From Paenibacillus silvae (GTDB lineage: Bacteria; Bacillota; Bacilli; Paenibacillales; Paenibacillaceae), in NCBI RefSeq assembly GCF_014639235.1, contig NZ_BMFU01000003.1, forward strand, positions 62,001-126,000: DNA of 64,000 nt. The letters are read 5' to 3'. A program made the position numbers and the translations under genes. This document shows, piece after piece, positions 33,673-41,507 of the stretch; position 1 is the first letter of the stretch; every line of letters starts with the position of its first letter. The notes under the pieces are model-generated. The model was not told the DNA's origin and ran no database searches. It saw only the letters and a list, made by a program, of their open reading frames with translations.

Positions 33673-34784
33673 GCGCCCACCGCCTCTGTTTTCCTCTTCA
33701 ACTGCTCGACAGGCAGAATGGTTACCCGATGCCCCTGCTCCTGCAAACGCATGATTTCATACTCCATAGCCGGTGATACATAGGACGTAATTAACAAATA
33801 ACTGCGGACCTGCTGCTCTTCTTCACTCCATCTGACCTCATCCTGCAAAAACTGCTCCATCGGCACCAAGCATTTCAACTCGGTTTCAGCCATAGCCTCC
33901 AGTAACATTTCCAGATGTGGTGTTCCGTAATCCGGTTCGATTCGAAGCACATCACGCCCTCCGTCTGTTCTGTAGCCGTTATGAGCAAATCCGGCAGGCA
34001 GCCCTCTGTCGATCGCATCGGTAGCTGCGGTGGCTGCGTAGCGAAGCGCCTGTTCAATCAGCTCAGGCCGGGTGACTACACTCCACATGTCTGCCGATTC
34101 CTGAATATTGACGATAATCCAGGACTGGGGATCAGCGGTCCAGCCTTGTTTGTACACCTGCAGGTCCCCGGTACGCGCACTGGCTTTCCAATGAATACGA
34201 TTCATTGGATCACCGGCTCCATAGGGCCGCACACCCAGGATCAGAAACGGATCTTCCACAATCCAGCGCGACACCTCAACCTCGCCCTGCCATACCTGAT
34301 AGATTGCCGGCATATCTTCTATACTTACAAGTGAAGGATACACAATCATCGACATCTGTACAGGGATCGGTTTTGTGGAACGCCACACACCAAACAAGTC
34401 CCCACCTGTCATTGTAGCTGTATCCATCCTGTATACACCACGTTTGGAGCACACAAACGGATGTGTGCGTGTAATTCGATTATAGGGTTTTAATGTAAAA
34501 ATACTTTTATGGTTCTGATAAATATTCCCTTGACTGATATCCATGCCTGAACCGGTGCGAAAAATAAATGAAGCCGGCATCATCGCCTCCAGTCTGAGCC
34601 ACGGAACGGAGATTCGTTTTTCATTGGATATCGTCTCAATCATCTCCAGTTCGTCCCCAGCATAACAGCGCATTTTGCTGAATTGTCTGCTGTACTTGAG
34701 GTTTCGCAGCACTGGACGCCCAAACCATACTCCATGCAGCACCATAATGAGGCTCCCAACCACAACAAGCCAGAGAAGTTCCAT
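33669..34784 (-). CDS. DUF58 domain-containing protein
   Basis: 371 residues with one N-terminal membrane segment. The DUF58 core appears as RPYGAGDPMNRIHWKASARTG around residue 185-205, the hallmark of this vWA-related family. DUF58 proteins work with MoxR AAA ATPases, whose gene lies four bases upstream. It is translationally coupled to the DUF4129 gene downstream (ATGA overlap). The ribosome binding site is weak, which fits coupling to the MoxR gene. Confidence 0.9.
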   Translation of the reverse strand: MELLWLVVVGSLIMVLHGVWFGRPVLRNLKYSRQFSKMRCYAGDELEMIETISNEKRISVPWLRLEAMMPASFIFRTGSGMDISQGNIYQNHKSIFTLKPYNRITRTHPFVCSKRGVYRMDTATMTGGDLFGVWRSTKPIPVQMSMIVYPSLVSIEDMPAIYQVWQGEVEVSRWIVEDPFLILGVRPYGAGDPMNRIHWKASARTGDLQVYKQGWTADPQSWIIVNIQESADMWSVVTRPELIEQALRYAATAATDAIDRGLPAGFAHNGYRTDGGRDVLRIEPDYGTPHLEMLLEAMAETELKCLVPMEQFLQDEVRWSEEEQQVRSYLLITSYVSPAMEYEIMRLQEQGHRVTILPVEQLKRKTEAVGA

Positions 34785-34788
34785 AAGC

Positions 34789-35754
34789 CTAGCGCCCGCC
34801 TGTTGTCAGTGTCTCTGTCGGCACCTCTGTCTGGCTTAAAATCTGCTGAATAATCTGTTCGGCCAGTCCTTCCTGCTGCCTCACCCGATTACGAAATACC
34901 AAACGATGAGCCAGCACAGGCTCTGCAAGCACTTTGATATCATCCGGCACAACATAATCTCTGCCGTGTAATGCAGCCCAAGCCTGAGCAGCTCTCAGAA
35001 GTGCCTGTGCGCCCCTTGGACTAACACCCAGTGATAATTCAGCATGTGCTCTGGTTGCTTCCGTAAGCTGCACGATATAACGCATCAGATCCTCGTTTAC
35101 AGTAACACTTGTATACATTTCCTGGGCTTTCAAAAGCTGTTCTCGCGAGATCATTGAAGATAAATCATGTACGGAGCGACTGACGGCTGTTCTTTTGAGA
35201 ATCTCGATGCTTTCTTCTACACTCGGATAACCCATGCGAATTTTCATCATAAACCGATCCATCTGGGCTTCCGGCAACGGAAATGTGCCTTGATTATCAA
35301 TCGGATTCTGGGTTGCAATGACAATAAACGGTCGTTCGAGCTGCCGGGTAGAGCCGTCGATACTAATCTGACGTTCTTCCATACATTCGAGCAGACTGGA
35401 CTGTGTTCGCGGTGTAGCCCGGTTAATTTCGTCTGCCAGCACAAGATTAGCAAAGAGCGGACCTGGTCTGAATTCGAAATCTCCTGATTTCTGATTATAA
35501 AAATGAATGCCTGTCAAATCAGAGGGCAGCAGATCGGGAGTGAATTGTATCCGCTGAAACGTGCAGTCCAGCGAGGCTGCCACTGACTTGGCAAGCATCG
35601 TTTTTCCCGTGCCCGGCACATCCTCCAGAAGCACATGACCAGAAGCAATAATGGCTGTCAGCACCAATTCCATCGTACGCTCTTTACCAACAATCACTCT
35701 ACCTACATGTTCAATCAACTGCTGATTCATGCTCTCCATATCCTGAATATTCAA
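34789..35754 (-). CDS. MoxR-family AAA+ ATPase
   Basis: About 321 residues from a TTG at 35754 behind GGAAGGATGGG. The longer open frame to 35868 is rejected because it would run through the terminator of the upstream kinase gene. Motifs: Walker A EDVPGTGKTMLAKS, Walker B LVLADEINRATPRTQSSLLE, sensor 1 ATQNPIDNQGTFPLPEAQMDRF, and sensor 2 LGVSPRGAQALLRAA. MoxR ATPases act as chaperones that assemble or activate complexes together with vWA/DUF58 proteins; the DUF58 gene follows directly. Confidence 0.93.
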   Translation of the reverse strand: MNIQDMESMNQQLIEHVGRVIVGKERTMELVLTAIIASGHVLLEDVPGTGKTMLAKSVAASLDCTFQRIQFTPDLLPSDLTGIHFYNQKSGDFEFRPGPLFANLVLADEINRATPRTQSSLLECMEERQISIDGSTRQLERPFIVIATQNPIDNQGTFPLPEAQMDRFMMKIRMGYPSVEESIEILKRTAVSRSVHDLSSMISREQLLKAQEMYTSVTVNEDLMRYIVQLTEATRAHAELSLGVSPRGAQALLRAAQAWAALHGRDYVVPDDIKVLAEPVLAHRLVFRNRVRQQEGLAEQIIQQILSQTEVPTETLTTGGR

Positions 35755-35825
35755 TGTAATCCCATCCTTCCGCAGTGAGCCTATGTATTCGCATACATTT
35801 CTAACTATAACCCTAATCGCTCTGA

Positions 35826-35859
35826 CAAAAAACAAAGGAATCGGCAGCACACCGATCCC
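35826..35859 (-). terminator. Terminator of the sensor kinase gene
   Basis: GGGATCGG and CCGATTCC form an 8-bp stem (one G-T pair), then TTTGTTTTTTG on the minus strand. It lies 20 bp after the kinase stop codon and separates it from the MoxR operon. Confidence 0.82.
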
Positions 35860-35876
35860 TTCTGACATGATCTCTA

Positions 35877-36983
35877 TTAAACTACCAGTGGGAGCTTGAT
35901 CATAAAGCTGGTGCCCTCGCCCTTTTGGCTATCCACCGAGATGGTGCCGCCATGATTTTTAATGATACGGTAACTTACAGAAAGCCCGAGACCGGTCCCG
36001 CTTTCTTTGGTAGTGAAGAACGGATCAAACAGACGCACCAGCGTATTGTGATCCATGCCGCGACCATTATCAGCTATCGTAATCTGCACAAATTTATTAT
36101 CCGTGGCTGTTTTAATGCGAATCATGCCTGTATGCTCTTCACCCACCTCTTCAATGGCATCCATTGCATTTTTCACCATGTTCAGAATGACCTGCTTGAT
36201 CTGCTTAACGTCGATTGATACGCTAAGTGGTGTATCATCAACCTCCAGCAAGATTTCGCAGCCCTTCATCAGACCTTCACTCTCTGTCAACAGAACGACC
36301 TCCTTGAGCAAGGATTCTACGGTCATAATCGTCTTCTGCGGAGCGGAAGGTTTCGAGGAGTTCAGAAACTCGTAAATAATATCGTTAGCCCGGTCAATCT
36401 CCGTTAAAATAATTCGTGCGTATTCGTCTTTGCCGAGCTGCAGCAGATGAGGACGCAATAGCTGGATGAAGCCGCGAATAGCGGTTAACGGATTGCGAAT
36501 CTCGTGGGCAATGGAGGCAGAGATACGTCCAAGCATTGCCAGCTTGTCATTTTGATAGGCGGTTTGCTCGATCTGCTTGTAATCCGATACATCCTTAACG
36601 CTAAATAAAAAATCACCATCCATCTGATCACCATAGGTAACCGTAACGAGCCAGTGCCTTCCGTATTCGTCTGTCAGCTCATGATAACGCTTACGATGAA
36701 AGATCGTTTCCCGATAAATTCTTAAAATTTTCTTTTTCTTGAATCGACTCATCTGAGGCAGACTCAGCATCTGCATCAACGTGCATCCACTTAACAGATC
36801 TCTTGGCAGTTCCAACAGCTTGGCCATCTGAACATTAATAAACGTCAAGATACCGCGGTTGTCAAACAGCATAATTCCACTATCCATGTGTTCCAAAACA
36901 TTCTCATACTTATTGTAATCCAGATGCACTTGAGGAGGTACATCTGCTCGCTGAGGCACTGTATCCTGAAATTCACTAATCAA
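35877..36983 (-). CDS. Soluble PAS-containing sensor histidine kinase
   Basis: 368 residues from a TTG behind AAGGAGG. There is no membrane segment. A PAS domain lies at about 25-135 (ENVLEHMDSGIMLFDNRG, later LFSVKDVSDYKQIEQ). The phospho-acceptor is His160 in ASIAHEIRNPLTAIRG. The ATPase domain has N-box NMVKNAMDAIEE, G1 IADNGRGM, F-box LFDPFFTTK and G2 GTGLGLSVSYRII. No response regulator is adjacent. Soluble PAS kinases of this layout in Bacilli often feed the Spo0F/Spo0A phosphorelay (KinA/KinE type); that role is inference. Confidence 0.9.
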   Translation of the reverse strand: MISEFQDTVPQRADVPPQVHLDYNKYENVLEHMDSGIMLFDNRGILTFINVQMAKLLELPRDLLSGCTLMQMLSLPQMSRFKKKKILRIYRETIFHRKRYHELTDEYGRHWLVTVTYGDQMDGDFLFSVKDVSDYKQIEQTAYQNDKLAMLGRISASIAHEIRNPLTAIRGFIQLLRPHLLQLGKDEYARIILTEIDRANDIIYEFLNSSKPSAPQKTIMTVESLLKEVVLLTESEGLMKGCEILLEVDDTPLSVSIDVKQIKQVILNMVKNAMDAIEEVGEEHTGMIRIKTATDNKFVQITIADNGRGMDHNTLVRLFDPFFTTKESGTGLGLSVSYRIIKNHGGTISVDSQKGEGTSFMIKLPLVV

Positions 36984-37246
36984 TTCAGGTTCCTCCTTTT
37001 CACGTAAATGATAAACATTGCCATACGGACATCATATCATCACAGAAACAGGAAGGGCCGATTTAAGTTCATTACCGGGTTCCTTTCCAAACTTCTCTCA
37101 TTGCCAGACGAAAACTTTAAGCATTGCTCCGTCTCTTTTTCAAGTCTGTTTTTATCATAGACAAGTTTGGGGAAGAGAGTCAATCGGAGAAAGTGTCGAA
37201 TGGAAATTATTTTGCAAAAATAGCAGCCGATATGGAAATAAAACGC
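36984..37246. other. Intergenic stretch upstream of the kinase gene
   Basis: No coding potential supported on either strand. It must hold the kinase promoter. An A/T-rich segment on the minus strand at about 37140-37165 (TTGTCTATGATAAAAAC) is suggestive, but no convincing promoter pair or sigma-H box could be assigned. Confidence 0.35.
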
Positions 37247-37292
37247 ACAAAAACGAAGCCTCCTCACCTTAAAGGTAAATCAGCTTCGTTTA
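37247..37292 (-). terminator. Terminator of the zinc-finger gene
   Basis: AACGAAGC and GCTTCGTT form the outer stem, with an inner ACCTT/AAGGT hairpin, and T5 follows on the minus strand. It lies 50 bp after the stop at 37342. Confidence 0.78.
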
Positions 37293-37341
37293 GTATCGCT
37301 TTATTGAATGTAATACGTGCATATGATGTCTCGGTACGTAA

Positions 37342-37758
37342 TTATAGTCCCGTTTTGTTATGCTGAATTTTCAACTTCCGTTGACTCATGACGGCAAGAC
37401 GACGTTTCAACTCGCTCTCCCACTTCTCATCCTTCATTTCCTTGGCGAGCCGCAGCAGATCCAGCGACATGTCAATCTGACGCTGCACAATCACCATTGC
37501 ATCTTCACTTTCACGATTGACGCAATTTTCGAAGATCGCATCCTCGTCTTCTGTGACATAGTCTTGAAAATCAATCTCGGAAGCTCCATCGCCATGTGCA
37601 TACTCAGCAAGAATCTCATATTCGTTCTCAACCTTGTAATGCACCTCGACCCGGTGACACACCGGACAAAACAGCAGGGGAACATTATGAACCTGGGTGC
37701 GGTAATGCTTCAGCGTGCCCTTCGTTCCCACCATACTAGCCCCACAACAGTAACTCAT
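37342..37758 (-). CDS. Zinc-finger protein of unknown function
   Basis: 138 residues behind GGAGGGTGAAC. The N-terminal part (SYCCGASM and, 25 residues on, LLFCPVCHRVEVHY) forms a CC..CPVC zinc ribbon like the YgiT/MqsA N-terminal domain. A strongly acidic middle (DFQDYVTEDEDAIFENC) and a basic helical end (EWESELKRRLAV-type) follow. YgiT-type zinc fingers occur in antitoxins, but no toxin gene or HTH domain is present here, so that role is not supported. Its own terminator and an upstream palindrome suggest a single-gene transcript. Confidence 0.7.
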   Translation of the reverse strand: MSYCCGASMVGTKGTLKHYRTQVHNVPLLFCPVCHRVEVHYKVENEYEILAEYAHGDGASEIDFQDYVTEDEDAIFENCVNRESEDAMVIVQRQIDMSLDLLRLAKEMKDEKWESELKRRLAVMSQRKLKIQHNKTGL

Positions 37759-37855
37759 TTTTGTTCACCCTCCTTATTAGGTGCCGGAATTTATCTATTG
37801 CCAATCCCGTGCACTTCAAAAACTTCCGAAAGGGAATCGTGTTCAAACAGTGTAT

Positions 37856-37882
37856 CACATTTATAAACAAATTATAAATGTG
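37856..37882. promoter_or_regulatory. Perfect 11-bp inverted repeat upstream of the zinc-finger gene
   Basis: CACATTTATAA and TTATAAATGTG flank a 5-nt loop about 100 bp before the start at 37758. There is no T-run, so an operator or mRNA 5' hairpin is more likely than a terminator. On the minus strand the repeat contains TATAATTTG, which may be part of a promoter. Confidence 0.5.
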
Positions 37883-38050
37883 GAGCACCGGAATAATTAC
37901 CGGGTTTCCATACCCTATTCGCCTTACAAGCCTTCAATTCCTCTTTCCTCTGCCCAAAATAAAGATATTCTTCTATTACATTATTAACACGCCTGAAAGC
38001 TTGTTCAAACACTTTGACTAAGATAACGTTCTGGCTTTGCAAAAGGTTGC

Positions 38051-38084
38051 AAAAAGCCCTCAATCCCCGAGGGGATGAGGGCTT
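38051..38084 (-). terminator. Terminator of the peroxiredoxin gene
   Basis: AAGCCCTCA-TCCCC pairs with GGGGA-TTGAGGGCTT (one bulged base), followed by T's on the minus strand, 28 bp after the stop codon. Confidence 0.9.
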
Positions 38085-38112
38085 GAACATGAAGAGTTCA
38101 AGTAAACCCGGC

Positions 38113-38652
38113 TTACAGGTTTTTGTCGCCTGGTTTCCAGTTCATTGCACACAATCCGCCGGATTGCAGTGCTTGCAGTACGCGAAGTGTTTCTTCAACA
38201 CTGCGGCCTACATCGTTGTGGTTAACCACTTGATATTTCAGTTCGCCTTCTGGATCGATGATGAACAGACCGCGCAATGCTACGCCTTCTTCTTCGATCA
38301 GAACGCCGTAATCTTTAGCAACTTGCTTCGTGATATCGGAAGCGAGCGGGAAGTTCAACTGACCAAGACCATTGCTGTCTTTCGGTGTGTTGATCCATGC
38401 TTTGTGGCTGTGTACGGAGTCTACGCTCACGCCAAGGATTTCTGTATCCAAAGCTTTGAATTGCTCGGAAGCGTCGCTCAAAGCTGTAATTTCAGTTGGG
38501 CACACAAATGTGAAGTCCAAAGGATAAAAGAAGAATACGAGCCATTTGCCACGGTAATCGGACAATTTAACGGAACCAAAATCCTGTCCGTCTCCCGATA
38601 CTGTTTCCATTGCGAAATCTGGTGCTGGTCTACCAACCAAACGTTCTGCCAT
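38113..38652 (-). CDS. Typical 2-Cys peroxiredoxin (AhpC/YkuU-like)
   Basis: 179 residues from the ATG at 38652 with AAAGGAGG upstream; the in-frame extension to 38691 passes that site. The peroxidatic cysteine is Cys51 in FTFVCPTE, and the resolving cysteine is Cys168 in GGLCAMNWKPG. The fold is complete (FFFYPLDFTF, then LRGLFIIDPEGEL). It reduces H2O2 and organic peroxides, recharged by thioredoxin or an AhpF-type reductase; no reductase gene is adjacent. A perfect PerR box lies upstream, so induction by peroxide is expected. A small hairpin (ACAAGC/GCTTGT, 38715-38730) lies in its 5' untranslated region. Confidence 0.95.
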   Translation of the reverse strand: MAERLVGRPAPDFAMETVSGDGQDFGSVKLSDYRGKWLVFFFYPLDFTFVCPTEITALSDASEQFKALDTEILGVSVDSVHSHKAWINTPKDSNGLGQLNFPLASDITKQVAKDYGVLIEEEGVALRGLFIIDPEGELKYQVVNHNDVGRSVEETLRVLQALQSGGLCAMNWKPGDKNL

Positions 38653-38773
38653 AACTAAAAATTCCTCCTTTGGGATTATGTAAGCATCCATATGGAGTGC
38701 TCATCATCAGGATACAAGCTAGCGCTTGTCCTGTCATTAATCAGTTTGATACTTGTTCTCAAGTACATTTAAA

Positions 38774-38802
38774 ATGTTATCATCCGTACTTCTCAAAGTC
38801 AA
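38774..38802 (-). promoter_or_regulatory. Sigma-A promoter of the peroxiredoxin gene
   Basis: TTGACT (38802-38797) and TAACAT (38779-38774) with 17 bp spacing on the minus strand, about 120 bp upstream of the start codon. Confidence 0.72.
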
Positions 38803-38821
38803 GATTATAAACGTTATTTTT

Positions 38822-38836
38822 TTATAATAATTATAA
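38822..38836. promoter_or_regulatory. PerR box
   Basis: TTATAATAATTATAA is an exact 7-1-7 match to the PerR operator consensus TTATAATnATTATAA. It lies 20 bp upstream of the peroxiredoxin -35 element. Fur and Zur boxes share the core but differ at the ends (TGATAAT, TCGTAAT), so PerR fits best. PerR releases DNA when its bound iron is oxidised by H2O2. Confidence 0.85.
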
Positions 38837-38868
38837 ATAAGAAATTTCCGTGCCAAAATTGTAAAAGA

Positions 38869-38938
38869 ACAGCCCTCTGTTTTTTCCATGATTGGAACCA
38901 ACAAAGGTGGTTTTACATGGGAAGCAAAGGGCTGTGTA
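38869..38938 (-). terminator. Large hairpin after leuB, probable terminator
   Basis: ACAGCCCT pairs with AGGGCTGT and, further in, TTCCATG with CATGGGAA, enclosing a 25-nt loop. On the minus strand TCTTTTAC follows the stem. It lies 65 bp after the leuB stop. Confidence 0.65.
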
Positions 38939-39002
38939 TTATTCATCACGGAGCATGGATTCCTCTATGATATTTTGTTATATGGAAATTAAATCGGAAA
39001 GG

Positions 39003-40088
39003 TTATGCTTTTTTCTGAATAGCTGCGACAATCAGATCGCCCATCTCTGTGGTGCTGATGGCTTTGCTCTTGTCAACAGCGATGTCGCTTGTACGGTGGC
39101 CCGCATTCAATACGTTGGCTACCGCTTCTTCAATGGCATCCGCACCTTCTGCATATCCAAACGTTGTACGGAACATCAATGCCAGCGACAGAATTGTTGC
39201 GATCGGGTTTGCCAATCCTTGACCAGCAATATCCGGCGCAGAGCCGTGCACTGGCTCATACAGCCCGAAGCTTCCTTCACCCAGTGATGCGGAAGCCAGC
39301 ATACCGATGGAACCGGTCAGCATTGCTGCTTCATCACTCAAAATATCACCAAACATATTTTCTGTTACGATAACGTCAAAGCTTGCCGGACGGCGCAGCA
39401 GCTGCATAGCACAGTTGTCTACAAGCACATGCTCCAGTTCAACATCCGGGTAATCCGGAGCTACGCGGTTAACCACTTCACGCCAGAGGCGGGAGGTTTC
39501 CAGTACGTTTGCTTTGTCAACCGAAGCCAGCTTTTTGCGGCGGCCCTGAGCGATCTCGAATGCTTGACGAACGATGCGCTCAACTTCCGCAACGTTGTAC
39601 GCACAAGTGTCCACAGCCTCTTCGCCTTGTGCACTTTCACGTCTGAACTTCTCCCCGAAATAAATACCGCCGGTCAGTTCACGAACAACCATCAGGTCAG
39701 TGCCTTCAAGCACTTCCGGTTTCAGCGTGGATGCGTCTTTCAAGCAGTCAAATACGACAGCCGGACGCAGGTTGGAGAACAAACCAAGTGCTTTTCGAAT
39801 GCCAAGCAAGCCTGTTTCAGGACGCAGTTCCTTGCTGTTATTGTCCCATTTCGGTCCGCCAACTGCGCCGAGCAGCACTGCATCTGCATTTTTACATACT
39901 GTCAATGTTTCTTCCGGCAGCGGTGTGCCCTTCTCGTCAATCGCAATACCTCCAAACAGAGCATGCTCTGTTTCAAAACGATAACCGAACACTTCCTCCG
40001 TACGTTTCAGAACTTTCTCAGCCTCGGCCACCACTTCAGGACCAATTCCGTCACCTGCAATTACCGCAATTTTTTTCACGTCTACCAT
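39003..40088 (-). CDS. leuB: 3-Isopropylmalate dehydrogenase
   Basis: 361 residues, full length. It oxidises and decarboxylates 3-isopropylmalate with NAD+ in leucine synthesis. Motifs: IAVIAGDGIGPEV at the N-terminus, LLGAVGGPKWD near 75, the substrate-binding ELTGGIYFGEK and the metal/NAD-binding region NMFGDILSDEAAML, then EPVHGSAPDIAGQG. GAGGGAG precedes the ATG. Unlike in B. subtilis it is separated from leuA by an opposite-strand gene, and leuC/leuD do not follow, so it must have its own promoter. Confidence 0.97.
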   Translation of the reverse strand: MVDVKKIAVIAGDGIGPEVVAEAEKVLKRTEEVFGYRFETEHALFGGIAIDEKGTPLPEETLTVCKNADAVLLGAVGGPKWDNNSKELRPETGLLGIRKALGLFSNLRPAVVFDCLKDASTLKPEVLEGTDLMVVRELTGGIYFGEKFRRESAQGEEAVDTCAYNVAEVERIVRQAFEIAQGRRKKLASVDKANVLETSRLWREVVNRVAPDYPDVELEHVLVDNCAMQLLRRPASFDVIVTENMFGDILSDEAAMLTGSIGMLASASLGEGSFGLYEPVHGSAPDIAGQGLANPIATILSLALMFRTTFGYAEGADAIEEAVANVLNAGHRTSDIAVDKSKAISTTEMGDLIVAAIQKKA

Positions 40089-40215
40089 AGGTTGTACACT
40101 CCCTCTTATTCAATCATTCTTCATTTCATCTTTTCACAAGGTCATTCTTAAATTCTTTTGCATACTGTTCAAACTTCGTCTCATTAATAACTCTCTTCTT
40201 TGTATCATATTCTAC

Positions 40216-40230
40216 GGTCATTTGACCAAG
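40216..40230. promoter_or_regulatory. Palindrome at the divergent leuB/aldo-keto reductase promoters
   Basis: GGTCATTTGACC (40216-40227) is an interrupted palindrome. It overlaps a plus-strand TTGACC (40222-40227) and a minus-strand TTGGTC (40229-40224), which can serve as -35 elements for the aldo/keto reductase and leuB respectively. The matching -10 elements are weak on both sides (ACTTTA; GATACA at 17 bp), so this is a tentative shared operator or promoter region. Confidence 0.4.
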
Positions 40231-40386
40231 ATATACAATCTATGACTTTAATAGTTTTTGCCTATAAGAGTCTCGCCAATGCTTGCTTATAAGGTTCGGA
40301 GCCCTGTTTGCATGTTGTTCCTCAGAACTGCGTAAGGTAAAATATACCTGAGTCAAAATCAGGAAATGCTGGAGGGATGTTAAACC

Positions 40387-41367
40387 ATGCAATATTCTTA
40401 TCTGGGTAAATCAGGCCTTAAAGTCAGCCGCATCTGTCTTGGAACGATGAATTTTGGACCTGCCACGGACGAAAAAGAAGCTTTTCGCATCATGGATGCG
40501 GCACTCGATGCCGGAGTAAACTTTTTTGATACCGCTAACATTTATGGCTGGGGAGAAAATTCCGGTCTGACTGAAGAGATTATCGGTCGCTGGTTCAAAC
40601 AAGGTGGTGGACGGCGTGAAAAGGTTGTGCTTGCCACCAAAGTTTACGGCTCCATGCATGATGAAACAGACGGTCCGAACAATGAGGCAGGTCTCTCCGC
40701 ATATAAAATCAGACGTCATCTCGAAGGCTCGCTGAAACGCTTGCAAACCGACCATATTGAGCTTTATCAGATGCACCATGTCGATCCTGCCGTTACATGG
40801 GACGAGCTCTGGGGAGCATTTGAGCATGCGGTATATCAGGGCAAGATCGGATATGTAGGCTCCAGCAATTTTGCCGCTTGGCAGATCGCTCTGGCTCAAA
40901 GCGAAGCCAAAAACCGCCATTTCCTCGGACTTGTGTCCGAGCAGCATAAATACAGCCTGAACTGCCGGCTTCCTGAACTGGAGGTACTGCCAGCTGCCAA
41001 AGCGTTAGGTCTTGGCGTTATCCCGTGGAGCCCGCTGGATGGCGGATTCCTGGGACGCAATGCGCTGCAGAAGCTTGAAGGCACTCGCAGCGGCGGCATT
41101 GCTGAGCGCATCGAGAAACAGCGATCACAGCTCGAGGATTTCGCTGCCCTATGCCGTGATCTGGGTGAGCCGCAGGACACAGTAGCCCTTGCCTGGGTTG
41201 CAGCCAATCCGGCGGTAACAGCACCCATCATCGGTCCACGCACGCTGGAGCAATTTGAAACGGCGTTGAAATGCCTCGAACTGACACTCGATGAATCAAC
41301 GCTTCAGCGTCTGGATGAAATCTTCCCTGGCCCTGGTGGACACGCCCCTAACGCATACGCATGGTAA
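40387..41367 (+). CDS. Aldo/keto reductase
   Basis: 326 residues behind GGAGGGATG. It is a TIM-barrel NADPH-dependent oxidoreductase. The catalytic tetrad is in place: Asp and Tyr in FFDTANIYGWGEN (about 47-59), Lys in VVLATKVYG (near 82) and His in LYQMHHVDP (near 125). The C-terminal cofactor site is PIIGPRTLEQFE. It belongs to the YajO/YghZ-like AKR group that reduces aldehydes. It lies on the plus strand between leuA and leuB, which interrupts the leucine gene order; whether it has any role in leucine metabolism is unknown. Confidence 0.92.
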   Translation: MQYSYLGKSGLKVSRICLGTMNFGPATDEKEAFRIMDAALDAGVNFFDTANIYGWGENSGLTEEIIGRWFKQGGGRREKVVLATKVYGSMHDETDGPNNEAGLSAYKIRRHLEGSLKRLQTDHIELYQMHHVDPAVTWDELWGAFEHAVYQGKIGYVGSSNFAAWQIALAQSEAKNRHFLGLVSEQHKYSLNCRLPELEVLPAAKALGLGVIPWSPLDGGFLGRNALQKLEGTRSGGIAERIEKQRSQLEDFAALCRDLGEPQDTVALAWVAANPAVTAPIIGPRTLEQFETALKCLELTLDESTLQRLDEIFPGPGGHAPNAYAW

Positions 41368-41390
41368 TTTTCTAAAATAAGGTTGTCACG

Positions 41391-41482
41391 AGAAAAGTCT
41401 GACCCTGCCGGACTGTTTATATCATATCAACGTGCTAACTGCGTTGATATGATACGAACAGCAGACTCCAGCGAGTCAGACT
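41391..41482. terminator. Long composite hairpin between aldo/keto reductase and leuA
   Basis: The outer arms AGTCTGAC and GTCAGACT enclose a 20-bp inner stem (CTGTTTATATCATATCAACG with its near-complement, one mismatch). The minus-strand side is followed by TTTTCTC, so it ends the ilv-leuA transcript and may also serve the convergent plus-strand gene. Confidence 0.75.
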
Positions 41483-41507
41483 CTTTAGGTGCTCAAGTGC
41501 TCATCAT

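Noticed and set aside
37342..37758. MqsA/YgiT antitoxin of a toxin-antitoxin pair
   Set aside because: The zinc ribbon is similar, but there is no HTH domain and no small toxin gene beside it.
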